Positions 42,741-52,260 of a stretch of 64,000 bases of DNA are shown piece after piece. The DNA is from Pseudorhodoferax sp. Leaf274 (GTDB lineage Bacteria > Pseudomonadota > Gammaproteobacteria > Burkholderiales > Burkholderiaceae_C). Where the stretch lies: positions 124,001 through 188,000 of the forward strand of contig NZ_LMNA01000023.1 of the NCBI RefSeq assembly GCF_001422445.1, written 5' to 3'. Numbering within the stretch: the stretch's first letter is position 1; every line of letters begins with the position of its first letter. Position numbers and translations under genes: made by a program. Under the pieces are notes generated by a model. It saw only the letters and a program-made list of their open reading frames with translations. It did not search any database and was not told the origin of the DNA.

Positions 42741-43028
42741 CTACAGCGGCAGCGCCAGCGCAAGATCGCCCGTGGCGTAGGCCACGCACGGCAGGATCCA
42801 GCCCTCGTGCTTCTCGTCGGCCGACAGGCCGGGCCAGGCGATGCGGTAGGCCACGCTGCCGGCCTCCATCAGGCAGATGCAGCTGCGGCAGGTGCCGTTG
42901 CGGCACGAGCTCTCCATGGCCAGCCCGGCGCGTTCGGCCGCCAGCAGCACCGGCAGGTCGCCGGGCGCCTCGAATTGCGCAGGGTCCGCGCCGGGCCGCT
43001 GCAGCCGCACGGTGAAGGTGGCAGACAT
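42741..43028 (-). CDS. [2Fe-2S] ferredoxin, plant type
   Basis: 95 residues. The cluster motif is AMESSCRNGTCRSCICLMEAG plus the fourth cysteine in GWILPCVAYATGDL (C-x4-C-x2-C then C), standard for plant/adrenodoxin-like ferredoxins. Stand-alone electron carrier of unknown partner, 43 bases upstream of gmk on the same strand. It could in principle be the ferredoxin used by the reductase at 35138, but nothing beyond proximity of 7 kb supports that. Confidence 0.88.
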   Translation of the reverse strand: MSATFTVRLQRPGADPAQFEAPGDLPVLLAAERAGLAMESSCRNGTCRSCICLMEAGSVAYRIAWPGLSADEKHEGWILPCVAYATGDLALALPL

Positions 43029-43094
43029 GGGCGGCGAGTGTAGGGCGCGGCTTGCGGCGACAATGGAGGGCTTTTTTCAGCCTCCCGCACCCAC

Positions 43095-43613
43095 ATGTCG
43101 TTCTACGAAGTCCGTCCCGCCGAGAAGCGCGACGCCCAAGCCATTGTCGATGTCCACGCCGCCGCCACGCTGGCCGCCTATACCGGCATCGTGCCGCAGG
43201 AGCACCTGAACGCCCAGCCCGTGGCCAAGCGCCTGCAGCACTGGCGCGAGGCCATCGAGTTCGGAGATCCGCAGGTGTACGTGGCCCGTGCGGACGGCCA
43301 GGTGGTGGGTTTCGTCGCCTTCGACCGTTCGCGCGACAAGGGCAGCAAGCCCACCGTGGGCGAGGTCTGGGCCATCCACGTGGTTCCGGAGCACTGGGGC
43401 AAGGGCGCAGGCCTGGCGCTGTGGGATGCCGCGCGCGAAGGCCTGGGCGACGAAGGCTGCACCAGCGTGACGGTCTGGATTCCGCTGCGCAACGAGCGCG
43501 CACTGCGCTTCTTCGACCTGGCCGGCTTCAAGCGCGAACTGAACACGGCGCGCACCACGCCGTTCGGCGACATCCGGATCGAGGAGATGCGGCTCAAGCG
43601 CGCCGTCGACTGA
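43095..43613 (+). CDS. GNAT family N-acetyltransferase
   Basis: 172 residues. RPAEKRDAQAIVDVHAAATLAAYTGIVP at the start, VYVARADGQVVGFVAFD, and the acetyl-CoA site VWAIHVVPEHWGKGAGLALWDAA, then NERALRFFDLAGFKRE. This is the RimI/phosphinothricin-like subgroup. Substrate unknown. Three bases separate its stop from the convergent PhoX gene. Confidence 0.88.
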   Translation: MSFYEVRPAEKRDAQAIVDVHAAATLAAYTGIVPQEHLNAQPVAKRLQHWREAIEFGDPQVYVARADGQVVGFVAFDRSRDKGSKPTVGEVWAIHVVPEHWGKGAGLALWDAAREGLGDEGCTSVTVWIPLRNERALRFFDLAGFKRELNTARTTPFGDIRIEEMRLKRAVD

Positions 43614-43616
43614 GCT

Positions 43617-45524
43617 TCAGGTGCCGACCAGCCCGCCGTCCTCGCGGCGGATGGCGAGTACGGCCGAGCGCGGCCGGCCGCCGTAGGGCCAGGTCGAGTA
43701 CTTCATGGTTTCGTCCGGCGCACTGCGGTCCGAAGGCGGCTCGCCCGGGTGCTGGATGTTCACGAACAGCGTGCGCCCGTCCGGCGCCATGGTGGCGCCG
43801 GTGATCTCGCAGTTCACGGGCCCGGTCAGGAAGCGCCGCACCTCGCCCGTGGCTGGATCGCAGGCCAGCATCTGGTTGTTGCCCATGGCCTGCATCTCGC
43901 CACGGCGCATCTCGTCGGCCGCCGCGTCGGTCTGGATCCACAGCAGGCCGCGCGCGTCCAGCAGCAGGCCGTCGGGGCAGGCGAACAGGTCGCCGCGGAT
44001 GTTGCCGCGCGCATCGCGCCGCGCATTGGCCGGGTCGCCGGCCAGCAACAGGTGGTCCCAGCGCATGCGCAAGCCGTCGAAATCGCCCTCTTCCTGCCAG
44101 CGGATGACCTGGCCCATGACGTTGTTGGCGCGCGGATTGGCCGCGTCCACGCCAGGCTGGCCCGGCGCGCCGCGCGCGCTGTTGTTGGTCAGCGTGCAAT
44201 AGACCACGCCGCGGGCCTGGTCGATGGCCAGCCATTCGGGCCGGTCCATGCGGGTGGCGCCCAGCAGATCGGCCGCCTGCCGCGTCCTGACCAGCACCGC
44301 GCCCTGGTCGACAAAGCCGGCGGCCGCCGTGAGCGGGCCTTCGCCGTGGACCAGCGGCAGCCAGTGGCCGGTGCCGTCGGCGTCGAAGCGGGCCACGTAC
44401 AGCATGCCATGGTCCAGCAGCGCGCGGTTGGCCTGGGCGGCGCTCTGGCCTGGTGAGGCCTGTGCGATGCGGCCCGTGCTCACGAACTTGTAGATGTACT
44501 CGAAGCGCGCGTCTTCGCCCGAATAGACGACGGCGCGCCCGTCCTGCGTGGTGGCCACCCAGGCGCCCTCGTGCGCGCCGCGGCCCAGGGCGGTGCGCTT
44601 GACGGGCGCGGCATCCGGGTCCATCGGATCGACCTCGACGATCCAGCCGAAACGGTGGAACTCGTTGGGATGCTGGCGCGCATCGAAGCGCACGTCGTGC
44701 GCGGGCCAGCGGAAGAAGGCCTGCTCGGTCATGCCCCAGCGGCGCTGGTCGGCGTCGCGGTCGCGGCCGCCCGCGAAGTAGAAGCGGAAGTTCTCCTCGC
44801 CGGCCAGGTAGGTGCCCCAGGGTGTGGCGCTGCCCGCGCAGTTGTTCAGCGTGCCCCGCACGCTGCGGCCGGCCGGGTCGTCGGCCGTGCGCAGCAGCGC
44901 GTGGCCGGCCGCCGGGCCCGCCACCGCGCAGGGCGTGTTCGCCGTGATGCGGCGTGCGAAGCGGCTGGGCCGCTGCAGTCGCCACAGTCCGCCGTCGAGT
45001 GCCACCTCGACCACCGACAGGCCGTGCGCCGCCTGCGACTTGCGCACCTTCTCCACCGTCCAGGGCCGCATGCCACCCGGGTGCAGCATGCCGTCGTCGG
45101 TGTATTCGTGGTTGATGACCAGCAGGCCGCGCCGGCCGCCGTCCAGTGCGAAGAAGCCCATGCCGTCGTGGTGCATGCCCAGCTGCAGGGCCTGCTCCTC
45201 GGCGCTGTTCGAGAGGTCGTCGCGGAAGGCCGGCATGTGGCCTTCCACCCCCACCGGCTCGCCCCACGGCGCCAGCACCTGGGCCCGGTAGCCGCGCGGC
45301 ACCACGACGCGGTCGGCAGCGCTGGCCGGGATGCCCTCGAAGCCCATGCGTGCACCGGCACCGCCGGCCGGCACCGCGCAGCCCGCCAGCGGCGCCAGCA
45401 TCGCGGCCGTGGCCGCGCCCAGGCCTCCCAGCAGCCACAGCCGCCGCGCCGGGTCGGAGACCTGGGCCAGGCTGGGGTTGCCCGAGCGGTTGCTGTGTTC
45501 CATGCGGCTGAAGTCCTTGGCCAT
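43617..45524 (-). CDS. PhoX family phosphatase (DUF839)
   Basis: 635 residues. N-terminal export region DPARRLWLLGGLGAATAAMLAP ending in LAGC, a twin-arginine signal that may also be lipidated. Body motifs include VINHEYTDDGMLHPGG, NNCAGSATPWGTYLAGEENF, HEFHRFGW-like NEFHRFGWIVEVDP, and late NPEITGATMAPDG-like NCEITGATMAPDGRTLFVNIQHPGE. PhoX enzymes are Ca/Fe-dependent periplasmic alkaline phosphatases active on phosphoesters. No Pho box was identified in the 73-base upstream gap. Confidence 0.87.
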   Translation of the reverse strand: MAKDFSRMEHSNRSGNPSLAQVSDPARRLWLLGGLGAATAAMLAPLAGCAVPAGGAGARMGFEGIPASAADRVVVPRGYRAQVLAPWGEPVGVEGHMPAFRDDLSNSAEEQALQLGMHHDGMGFFALDGGRRGLLVINHEYTDDGMLHPGGMRPWTVEKVRKSQAAHGLSVVEVALDGGLWRLQRPSRFARRITANTPCAVAGPAAGHALLRTADDPAGRSVRGTLNNCAGSATPWGTYLAGEENFRFYFAGGRDRDADQRRWGMTEQAFFRWPAHDVRFDARQHPNEFHRFGWIVEVDPMDPDAAPVKRTALGRGAHEGAWVATTQDGRAVVYSGEDARFEYIYKFVSTGRIAQASPGQSAAQANRALLDHGMLYVARFDADGTGHWLPLVHGEGPLTAAAGFVDQGAVLVRTRQAADLLGATRMDRPEWLAIDQARGVVYCTLTNNSARGAPGQPGVDAANPRANNVMGQVIRWQEEGDFDGLRMRWDHLLLAGDPANARRDARGNIRGDLFACPDGLLLDARGLLWIQTDAAADEMRRGEMQAMGNNQMLACDPATGEVRRFLTGPVNCEITGATMAPDGRTLFVNIQHPGEPPSDRSAPDETMKYSTWPYGGRPRSAVLAIRREDGGLVGT

Positions 45525-45597
45525 CGTGTTCCTGGTGGTTCCTGCCCCTGTGGCATGCTGCGCGTCCGATTGTCACGCGCCCCTGTCGTCCCGCCCG

Positions 45598-46989
45598 ATG
45601 TCACCGCCCCATCCCGCCCCTGGACGCAGCCCTCTGGCCCAGGCCGCCATCGTGCGCGCCGTCCAACTGGTCGAAGAGGACGGCCGGCTCGAGGACGGGC
45701 AGGCCATGCGCCAGGCCTTCAGCGCCCGGCCCGATGGCGCCGGCCGCGTGCTGGAGCGTGCCTGGCTGCTGGGCGAGCGGCTGGGCCTGCAGCGCGAATG
45801 GCGGCGCTGGCGCCAGCTGGGCGGCGCCGTGCTGTTGCTGCTGGTGCTCGGCGTGGTCGGCAGCGCTTGGGCGCTGGCGCGCGCGGTGCTCGGCGATGCG
45901 CGCGAGATCAACGTGGTGGCCGCCTTCGTCTCCATGCTGGGCCTGCACACGGTGACGCTGCTGCTGTGGCTGGCCAGCCTGCTGCTGCCCTGGCGCTCGG
46001 CCGCCGGCGGCGCACTGGGCCGCTGGGCGCTGCAACTCACCGCCCGGTTGCCTCTGGACCGCGGGCCGCACGCCGTGCAGCTGGCACGCGCCACCACCGA
46101 CGTGCTGGCCCGCGCGCGGCTGGCGCCCTGGGCCTTCGGAGGCATCAGCCATGCCATCTGGACGCTGGCCTTCGTGCTGCTGCTGGCTGCGTTGGCGCTG
46201 GGCCTGTCGCTGCGCGCCTACCGCCTGACCTGGGAGACCACGCTGCTGACACCCGGGTTCTTCGTGCATTTCGTGCAGGCCACGGGCTGGCTGCCGCAAC
46301 AGCTGGGTTTCGCCATGCCCGAGGCCGACACGCTGCTGCAGCCCGCGCTGGCCGGCGCCGACGAGCAACGCGCCTGGGCCTGGTGGCTGCTGGGCTGCGT
46401 GGCCGTCTATGGCCTGCTGGTGCGCCTGCTGTGCGCGCTCGTCTGCTGGGTCGCCTGGCGGCGCGGCCAGGGGCGGCTGGCGCTCGACCTGGCCGACCCC
46501 GGCGTGCGCGCGCTGCTGTCGCGCTTCGAGGCCATGGAACCGGCTCAGGTGGTCGATGCAGAACAGCCCGGCGCGGCGCCGGCCGCTGCGCGCACCGCGC
46601 CCGTGGCCGATGCCGGCACGCGGCTGCTGTTGGGTTTCGAGCTGCCGCCCGAGGCGCCCTGGCCGCCGTTCGCGCCGCCCACGGCCGTGCACGTGCAGCG
46701 CATCGACGGCAGCCAGGGCGAGCGCGCTGGCCTGTTGCAGCGCCTGGGGGCTGCGCCGGCGCACCGCCTGCTCGTGGCCTGCCACGCCGCGTCCAGCCCC
46801 GACCGCGGCACCGAACGCTTCCTGCGCGAGGCCTGTGGCCTGAGCGCCGCCTGCGCGGTGCTGCTGGGCGGTGCGCGGCAGGAGGCCGACACGGCGCGCT
46901 GGCGCGACTGGCTGCAGCGCAGCAAGCTGCCGCAGCTGGACGTGCTGACCGCGCCCGAGGCCGCGCTTGCCTGGCTGGAGGCGCCGTGA
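45598..46989 (+). CDS. DUF2868 membrane protein
   Basis: 463 residues from the ATG at 45598. It has an N-terminal soluble part, four hydrophobic segments (LGGAVLLLLVLGVVGSAWAL, LGLHTVTLLLWLASLLLPW, IWTLAFVLLLAALALGLSL, WWLLGCVAVYGLLVRLLCALVCWVAW) and a C-terminal soluble domain of about 180 residues. This is the DUF2868 pattern found next to DUF3482 GTPases in Burkholderiales. Function unknown; it overlaps the GTPase gene by four bases (GTGA), so the two proteins very likely act together at the membrane. Confidence 0.83.
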   Translation: MSPPHPAPGRSPLAQAAIVRAVQLVEEDGRLEDGQAMRQAFSARPDGAGRVLERAWLLGERLGLQREWRRWRQLGGAVLLLLVLGVVGSAWALARAVLGDAREINVVAAFVSMLGLHTVTLLLWLASLLLPWRSAAGGALGRWALQLTARLPLDRGPHAVQLARATTDVLARARLAPWAFGGISHAIWTLAFVLLLAALALGLSLRAYRLTWETTLLTPGFFVHFVQATGWLPQQLGFAMPEADTLLQPALAGADEQRAWAWWLLGCVAVYGLLVRLLCALVCWVAWRRGQGRLALDLADPGVRALLSRFEAMEPAQVVDAEQPGAAPAAARTAPVADAGTRLLLGFELPPEAPWPPFAPPTAVHVQRIDGSQGERAGLLQRLGAAPAHRLLVACHAASSPDRGTERFLREACGLSAACAVLLGGARQEADTARWRDWLQRSKLPQLDVLTAPEAALAWLEAP

Positions 46990-48425
46990 AGCCGCCCGTG
47001 TCCGCTGCCGGAGCCGCTGACGGCGTTCTGGCCATCGCCGTGGTCGGCCACACCAATGCCGGCAAGACGTCGCTGCTGCGCACGCTGACGCGCAAGCGCC
47101 GCTTCGGCGAGGTGTCCGACCGCCCGGGCACGACGCGCCATGTGGAGGTGGTGGAGCTGCGCATCGATGGCGCACCCGCGCTGCGCTTCTTCGACACGCC
47201 TGGCCTGGAGGACTCTGTGGCGCTGTGGGACTACCTGCAGGGCAGCGCCGCCGATGCGGCCATGGACCGCCCCGCGCGCGTGCGCACCTTCCTGCAGGGC
47301 CCCGAGGCGCGCGGCAGCTTCGAGCAAGAGGCCAAGGTGCTGCGCAAGATGCTGGAGGTGGATGCCGCGTTGTACGTGGTCGACAGCCGCGAGCCCGTGC
47401 TGCCCAAGCACCGTGCCGAGATCGAGATCCTGAACTCCTGCGCGCGCCCGGTCATGCCGGTGCTCAACTTCGTGCGCGACCCGGCCAGCCGCCTGGCCGA
47501 CTGGCAGGCCGTGCTGGCCGGCGGCGGCCTGCACGCGCAGGTGCGTTTCGACGCCGTGGCGCCCTTCGTCGGCGCCGAGCAGCACCTCTACCAGGACCTC
47601 TCCACGCTGCTGCCGGGCCAGCGCGCGCGGCTGCAGCAGGTGGCAAGGCACCTGCTGCAGGAGGCCGCCGCGCGCCGCAACGCTGCGGGCCGCACGGTGG
47701 CCGACGTGCTGCTGCGCCTGGCCGCCCTGCGCCGCGCGATCGGCGAACCGGTGTACGCCGACGCCGGCGCCCGGGCGCGCGCCGAGCAGGACTTCCAGCA
47801 GACCGCGCTGGTGCTGGTGAACGGCGCGGCCGACCAGTTGCTGGAGGTCTACGGCTTCGAGAGGGACGACGCGCGGCTCGCGGCGCTGCCCTGGCAGGAC
47901 GGCCGCTGGGACAGCGACCTGTTCCACCCCGAGGCGCTGCGCCAGGCCGGGCGCAGGCTCGGCATGGGCGCGGCCGTGGGGGCATCGGTCGGCGTGATCG
48001 CCGACCTGGCCGTCGGCGGCCTGTCGCTGGGGGCCGGTGCGGCACTGGGCGGCGCGCTGGGCAGCATCGTCTCGCAAGGCTGGCGCCAGATCGGCGGCAA
48101 GCTGCTGAACCAGATCGGCGGCGTGCGCGAGCTGACGCTGGACAACGCTTTCCTGTTCCTCGTGGCACTGCAGCTGGTGGGCCTGGCGCGTGCGCTCGAC
48201 CAACGCGGCCATGCGGCGCTGGACCCGCTGCAGCAGCCCGCGGCGGCGCCCGACACGGCGCCGGATCTCGCGTCGGACGGGACACTGCGGCGCACGGTGC
48301 AGGCCGTGCAGCCGGCGCGCAGCCGGCCGGAGTGGGAGAAGCCCGGCGGCACCTCGGAGCGGCGCCAGCACGTGCGCGACGAGGCCGCGGCGCTGCTGCG
48401 TCCGCTGCTCGAGCCGACGCCCTGA
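46986..48425 (+). CDS. Era-like GTPase with DUF3482 domain
   Basis: 479 residues from a GTG at 46986 overlapping the DUF2868 stop. G1 is [16 protein letters not shown] (about 20–35), G2 includes the threonine of [11 protein letters not shown]3 is FFDTPGLED, and [19 protein letters not shown] follows; a canonical NKxD is not seen (NFVRDP occupies the position). The C-terminal half (DUF3482) has two hydrophobic, glycine-rich helices ([21 protein letters not shown] and [18 protein letters not shown]) that could insert in membrane. A membrane-remodelling or stress role is possible; none is known to me. Confidence 0.85.
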   Translation: MKPPVSAAGAADGVLAIAVVGHTNAGKTSLLRTLTRKRRFGEVSDRPGTTRHVEVVELRIDGAPALRFFDTPGLEDSVALWDYLQGSAADAAMDRPARVRTFLQGPEARGSFEQEAKVLRKMLEVDAALYVVDSREPVLPKHRAEIEILNSCARPVMPVLNFVRDPASRLADWQAVLAGGGLHAQVRFDAVAPFVGAEQHLYQDLSTLLPGQRARLQQVARHLLQEAAARRNAAGRTVADVLLRLAALRRAIGEPVYADAGARARAEQDFQQTALVLVNGAADQLLEVYGFERDDARLAALPWQDGRWDSDLFHPEALRQAGRRLGMGAAVGASVGVIADLAVGGLSLGAGAALGGALGSIVSQGWRQIGGKLLNQIGGVRELTLDNAFLFLVALQLVGLARALDQRGHAALDPLQQPAAAPDTAPDLASDGTLRRTVQAVQPARSRPEWEKPGGTSERRQHVRDEAAALLRPLLEPTP

Positions 48426-48498
48426 CGCGGCCCCCGCTGGCGCCGCGCGCGGCGCCAGCTCTTGCACAATCCCGCCGTCTTCCACCCAACCAACCACC

Positions 48499-49413
48499 AT
48501 GGCCACCAGCCTGCTCGCACTGCTCGACGACATCGCCTCCGTTCTTGACGATGTGTCGGTCCTCACCAAGGTGGCCGCCAAGAAGACCGCCGGCGTGCTG
48601 GGCGATGACCTGGCACTCAACGCCCAGCAGGTGACGGGCGTGCGCGCCGACCGCGAACTGCCCGTGGTCTGGGCCGTGGCCAAGGGGTCGATGCTCAACA
48701 AGGCCATCCTGGTGCCGGCTGCGCTGGCCATCAGCGCGTTCGCGCCCTGGGCCGTGACACCGCTCTTGATGCTGGGCGGCGCCTTCCTGTGCTATGAGGG
48801 CTTCGAGAAGCTCGCGCACAAGTTCCTGCACAGCAAGCACGAAGAGGGCGCGGGCAAGGTCACGCTGCAGCAGGCGGCCGCCGACCCGGCCATCGACCTG
48901 GTGGCCGTGGAGAAGGACAAGATCAAGGGCGCCGTGCGCACCGACTTCATCCTGTCGGCGGAGATCATCGCCATCACGCTGGGCACCGTGCAGCAGAGTC
49001 CGTTCGGCACCCAGGTGGCGGTGATGGTCGGCATCGCCGCGCTGATGACTGTGGGTGTCTACGGTCTGGTGGCCGGCATCGTCAAGCTGGACGATGCGGG
49101 CCTGTACCTCAGCAAGCGTGGCGGGGCGCAGGCCGCGCTGGGGCGCGGCATCCTGGCTGCGGCGCCGTGGCTCATGAAGGGCCTGTCGGTGGCCGGCACG
49201 GCGGCCATGTTCCTGGTCGGCGGCGGCATCCTCACGCACGGCGTGGCGGTGCTGCACCATGGCATCGAGGAGATGGCGCACGCCACGGCCATCTGGCCGG
49301 GCGGGCCCTTCTGGGAGGCCATCACGCCGGCGCTGGCCAACGCGGCGGTGGGCGTCGTGGCCGGCGCCGTGGTGCTGGCGGCGGTCACGCTGGTGAAGAA
49401 GCTGCGCTCGTAG
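48499..49413 (+). CDS. DUF808 family inner-membrane protein (YedI-like)
   Basis: 304 residues starting [45 protein letters not shown], which is the family hallmark. Several hydrophobic segments follow ([52 protein letters not shown] and two more). Function unknown. It ends with a 29-base convergent overlap with the MocR gene. Confidence 0.9.
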   Translation: MATSLLALLDDIASVLDDVSVLTKVAAKKTAGVLGDDLALNAQQVTGVRADRELPVVWAVAKGSMLNKAILVPAALAISAFAPWAVTPLLMLGGAFLCYEGFEKLAHKFLHSKHEEGAGKVTLQQAAADPAIDLVAVEKDKIKGAVRTDFILSAEIIAITLGTVQQSPFGTQVAVMVGIAALMTVGVYGLVAGIVKLDDAGLYLSKRGGAQAALGRGILAAAPWLMKGLSVAGTAAMFLVGGGILTHGVAVLHHGIEEMAHATAIWPGGPFWEAITPALANAAVGVVAGAVVLAAVTLVKKLRS

Positions 49414-50839
49414 CCGGTACCGCCGAGGCGGCCTCGCGCACCAGCTGGCCCAGCGTGGCCAGCGCGGCTTCGCTGCGTGCATTCCAGGCATGGCCGTAGT
49501 TCAGCCGGATGCAGTGGGCAAAGGCCCGGCTGGGCGAGAAGATCGGCCCCGGCGCCAGGCTGATGCCCTGGGCCAGCGCCCGGCGGTGCAGCGCCAGTGC
49601 GTCGACCTGCGGCGGCAGCTCCACCCACAGGAAGTAGCCGCCGGCCGGCCGGGTGGCACGTGTGCCGGCCGGGAAATGCCGGCCGAGCGATTGCATGAAC
49701 TGCGCCTGCTGCGTGGCCAGCGTCTGGCGCAGCTTGCGCAAATGCTTGTCGAAGCCGCCGCGCTCCAGGTAGCGCGCCAGCGCCATCTGCGTGGGCACGG
49801 CCGTGGCCAGCGTGGACATCAGCTTGGCCCGCGCCACGGCCTGGGCGTAGCGCCCCGGCGCGGCCCAGCCGATGCGCCAGCCCGGCGCCAGCGATTTGGA
49901 AAACGACGAGCAGTGCAGCACCAGGCCCTGGCTGTCGAAAGCCTTGGCCGGTGGCGGGCGCTTGTCGCCGAAGTACAGCTCGGCGTAGACATCGTCCTCG
50001 ATCAGCGGCAACTGGTGGCGCGCCAGCAGGTCCACGAGCGCGCGCTTGCGAGGCTCGGGCATCAGGCTGCCCAGCGGGTTCTGGAAGTTGCTCATGAGCC
50101 AGCAGGCCTTGGGCCGGTGGCGCGCGATGGCTAGCTCCAGCGCCACGAGGTCCATGCCGTCGCGCGGGTGCGTGGGCACCTCGACGGCCGACAGGCCCTG
50201 GCGCTCGAGCGCCTGCAGGGCGCCGTAGAAGGCCGGCGATTCCACCAGCACCGTGTCGCCCGGCCGCGTGACGACCGACAGGCACAGGTTCAGCGCCTCC
50301 AGCGCACCGTTGGTCACGACGATGTCGTCCACCGACATGGGCATGCCGGCCGCCAGGTAGCGCAGCGCGATCTGCCGGCGCAGCGCGGCGTTGCCGGGCG
50401 TCAGGTCGTCCACCGTGCTCCAGGGGTCCAGCGCCTGCGCGCTGGCCGCCAGCGACTGGCCCAGGCGCGCCAGCGGGAACAGCAGCGGGCTCGGGAATGC
50501 CGAGCCGAAGGGCACGACCTCGCGCGTCATGCTGGCGTCCAGGATCTCGAACACCAGCGCGCTGACGTCCACCGCCACCGAGCCTTCCTGCGGTTGAGAG
50601 GCGGCCTCCGGTTCGGGCGGCACCTGCTGGGCGTGCGGGGCCACGTAGTAGCCCGAGCGCTCGCGTGCCTGCACCAGGCCGCGCGCCTCCAGCAGGTAAT
50701 AGGCCTGGAACACCGTGGACGGGCTCACGCCGCGGCTGGCGCTGGTGTGGCGCACCGAGGCCAGCCGGTCGCCCGGGCGCAGCACGCCGGCGCGGATCGA
50801 GTCCGCGATGTCGTGGGCCAGGGCTTCGTAGCGCTTCAT
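49385..50839 (-). CDS. MocR-type regulator: GntR HTH fused to class I aminotransferase domain
   Basis: 484 residues. Residues 1–~70 form a GntR winged helix ([47 protein letters not shown]). From ~110 on it is a fold-type I aminotransferase: [43 protein letters not shown], and the PLP lysine in [15 protein letters not shown]. Such proteins sense PLP or an amino compound and act as regulators rather than enzymes. Targets may be the divergent lrgAB operon 107 bases away, but this is only positional. Confidence 0.9.
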   Translation of the reverse strand: MKRYEALAHDIADSIRAGVLRPGDRLASVRHTSASRGVSPSTVFQAYYLLEARGLVQARERSGYYVAPHAQQVPPEPEAASQPQEGSVAVDVSALVFEILDASMTREVVPFGSAFPSPLLFPLARLGQSLAASAQALDPWSTVDDLTPGNAALRRQIALRYLAAGMPMSVDDIVVTNGALEALNLCLSVVTRPGDTVLVESPAFYGALQALERQGLSAVEVPTHPRDGMDLVALELAIARHRPKACWLMSNFQNPLGSLMPEPRKRALVDLLARHQLPLIEDDVYAELYFGDKRPPPAKAFDSQGLVLHCSSFSKSLAPGWRIGWAAPGRYAQAVARAKLMSTLATAVPTQMALARYLERGGFDKHLRKLRQTLATQQAQFMQSLGRHFPAGTRATRPAGGYFLWVELPPQVDALALHRRALAQGISLAPGPIFSPSRAFAHCIRLNYGHAWNARSEAALATLGQLVREAASAVPATSAASSPA

Positions 50840-50946
50840 GGGTGGGCAGCGGGCAGGGCGGCGGCATTGTCATGCATCTGATCCGGTGCCCAGCCGCGCA
50901 ACTGGTGGTGTTCGGCGGCCACCGCATGCACTAGCATCGCCGCCCC

Positions 50947-51294
50947 ATGCTCTACGCCATCGCCACCCTGTTCCTGTTGCAAGCGCTGGGCGATGCCGTG
51001 GTGCGCCTGGCCGGCTGGCCGTTGCCGGGCTCGGTGGTCGGCATGCTGGCGCTGTTCGCGGGCCTGCTGGTGCTGCGGCGCGTGCCGGCCGGGCTGGACC
51101 AAGGCGCCAAGGCCTTGCTGCCGCACATGATGCTGCTGTTCATCCCTTCGGTGACCGGCGTGATGCTGCACTTCGAACGCGTGGCGCGCGAGTGGCGGCC
51201 GTTCCTGCTGGCCTGCGTGTTCGGCGCGGTGGTCACGCTGGTCGTGACGGCCCTCGTGCTCAAGTGGCTGCTGCGCCGGCAGGCGGCCGCATGA
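50947..51294 (+). CDS. lrgA: CidA/LrgA family holin-like protein
   Basis: 115 residues with four hydrophobic segments and the family phrases LPGSVVGMLALFAGLLVL, KALLPHMMLLFIPSVTGVM. LrgA/CidA proteins modulate murein hydrolase activity or small-metabolite (pyruvate, glycolate) transport together with LrgB. Overlaps lrgB by ATGA. Confidence 0.9.
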   Translation: MLYAIATLFLLQALGDAVVRLAGWPLPGSVVGMLALFAGLLVLRRVPAGLDQGAKALLPHMMLLFIPSVTGVMLHFERVAREWRPFLLACVFGAVVTLVVTALVLKWLLRRQAAA

Positions 51295-51998
51295 CGGCGG
51301 CCTGGAGCGCGCTGGCGGCCTCGCCGGTCTGGTGGCTGGCCCTGACGGTGCTGGTCTACGCGGCAACGTTGGCGCTGTACCGGCGCAGCGGCGCGCACCC
51401 GGCGCTGATCCCCGTGCTGACCTCGGTGCTGGTGCTCGTCGGCCTGCTGCTGGCCGGTGGCACGCCGTATGCCGACTACGCGCGCGGCACCCAGCCGCTG
51501 ACGCTGCTGATCGGCCCGGCCACCGTGCTGCTGGCCGTGCCGCTGTTCCACCAGTGGCCGCGCGTGCGCACGATCTGGCGGCCACTGGCCATCGCGCTGC
51601 TGGTGGGCTCCACCACGGCCATCGTCTCGGCCGTGGGCATCGCCTGGGCACTGGGCGGCTCGTGGGAAACGCTGGCCTCGCTCGCGCCCAAGTCGGCCAC
51701 CATGCCGATCGCCATGCCGGTGGCCGAGCGCATGGGCGGCCTGACGGCGCTGGCCGCCGTGGCCGTGGCGATCACAGGCATCGCCGGCACCATGGTGTCG
51801 CAGCCGCTGCTGCGCTGGCTGGGTGTGGACCAGGACCCGGTCGTGCGCGGCGTGGCGCTGGGCCTCACGGCGCATGCCATCGGCATGGCGCGCGAACTGC
51901 AGCTGAATCCGGTGGCGGGTGCGTTCGCGGCCCTGGCCATGGGCCTGAACGGCATCCTGACCAGCCTGCTCGTGCCGCTGTTGCTGGCGTTCCGCTGA
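51291..51998 (+). CDS. lrgB: LrgB/YohK family protein
   Basis: 235 residues, polytopic, with LIGPATVLLAVPLFHQW, LAPKSATMPIAMPVAERMGG and LGLTAHAIGMARELQLN, the conserved core of the family. Partner of the upstream LrgA; the pair is translationally coupled. Confidence 0.92.
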   Translation: MTAAWSALAASPVWWLALTVLVYAATLALYRRSGAHPALIPVLTSVLVLVGLLLAGGTPYADYARGTQPLTLLIGPATVLLAVPLFHQWPRVRTIWRPLAIALLVGSTTAIVSAVGIAWALGGSWETLASLAPKSATMPIAMPVAERMGGLTALAAVAVAITGIAGTMVSQPLLRWLGVDQDPVVRGVALGLTAHAIGMARELQLNPVAGAFAALAMGLNGILTSLLVPLLLAFR

Positions 51999-52067
51999 TC
52001 CCTGCTCCGGTTGCAGGGCACGCAACTGCTGCTGTCCTCTGAGGCCGGACTGCGGCATATTCAGGCC

Positions 52068-52256
52068 ATGAACAAGTTGCTGCGCACCGTGCGCGCCGTG
52101 CTCTGGAGCTTCGTCGGCCTGGGCGGCCGCCAATCCGAGGCTGAAAAGCGCACCGAGCAGGTGGGCTTTCTGCCGCTTGTGCTCGTGGCTTTCGTGATCG
52201 TGCTGCTGCTGGTCGTGGGCCTGGTGGTGCTGGCCCGCTTCGCGGCCGGCCCATAA
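52068..52256 (+). CDS. DUF2970 small membrane protein
   Basis: 62 residues: MNKLLRTVRAVLWSFVGLGG then a polar stretch and one C-terminal helix (PLVLVAFVIVLLLVVGLVVLA). This is the DUF2970 layout common in beta-proteobacteria. Function unknown. Its stop is four bases from the convergent DUF2325 gene. Confidence 0.85.
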   Translation: MNKLLRTVRAVLWSFVGLGGRQSEAEKRTEQVGFLPLVLVAFVIVLLLVVGLVVLARFAAGP

Positions 52257-52260
52257 CCCC

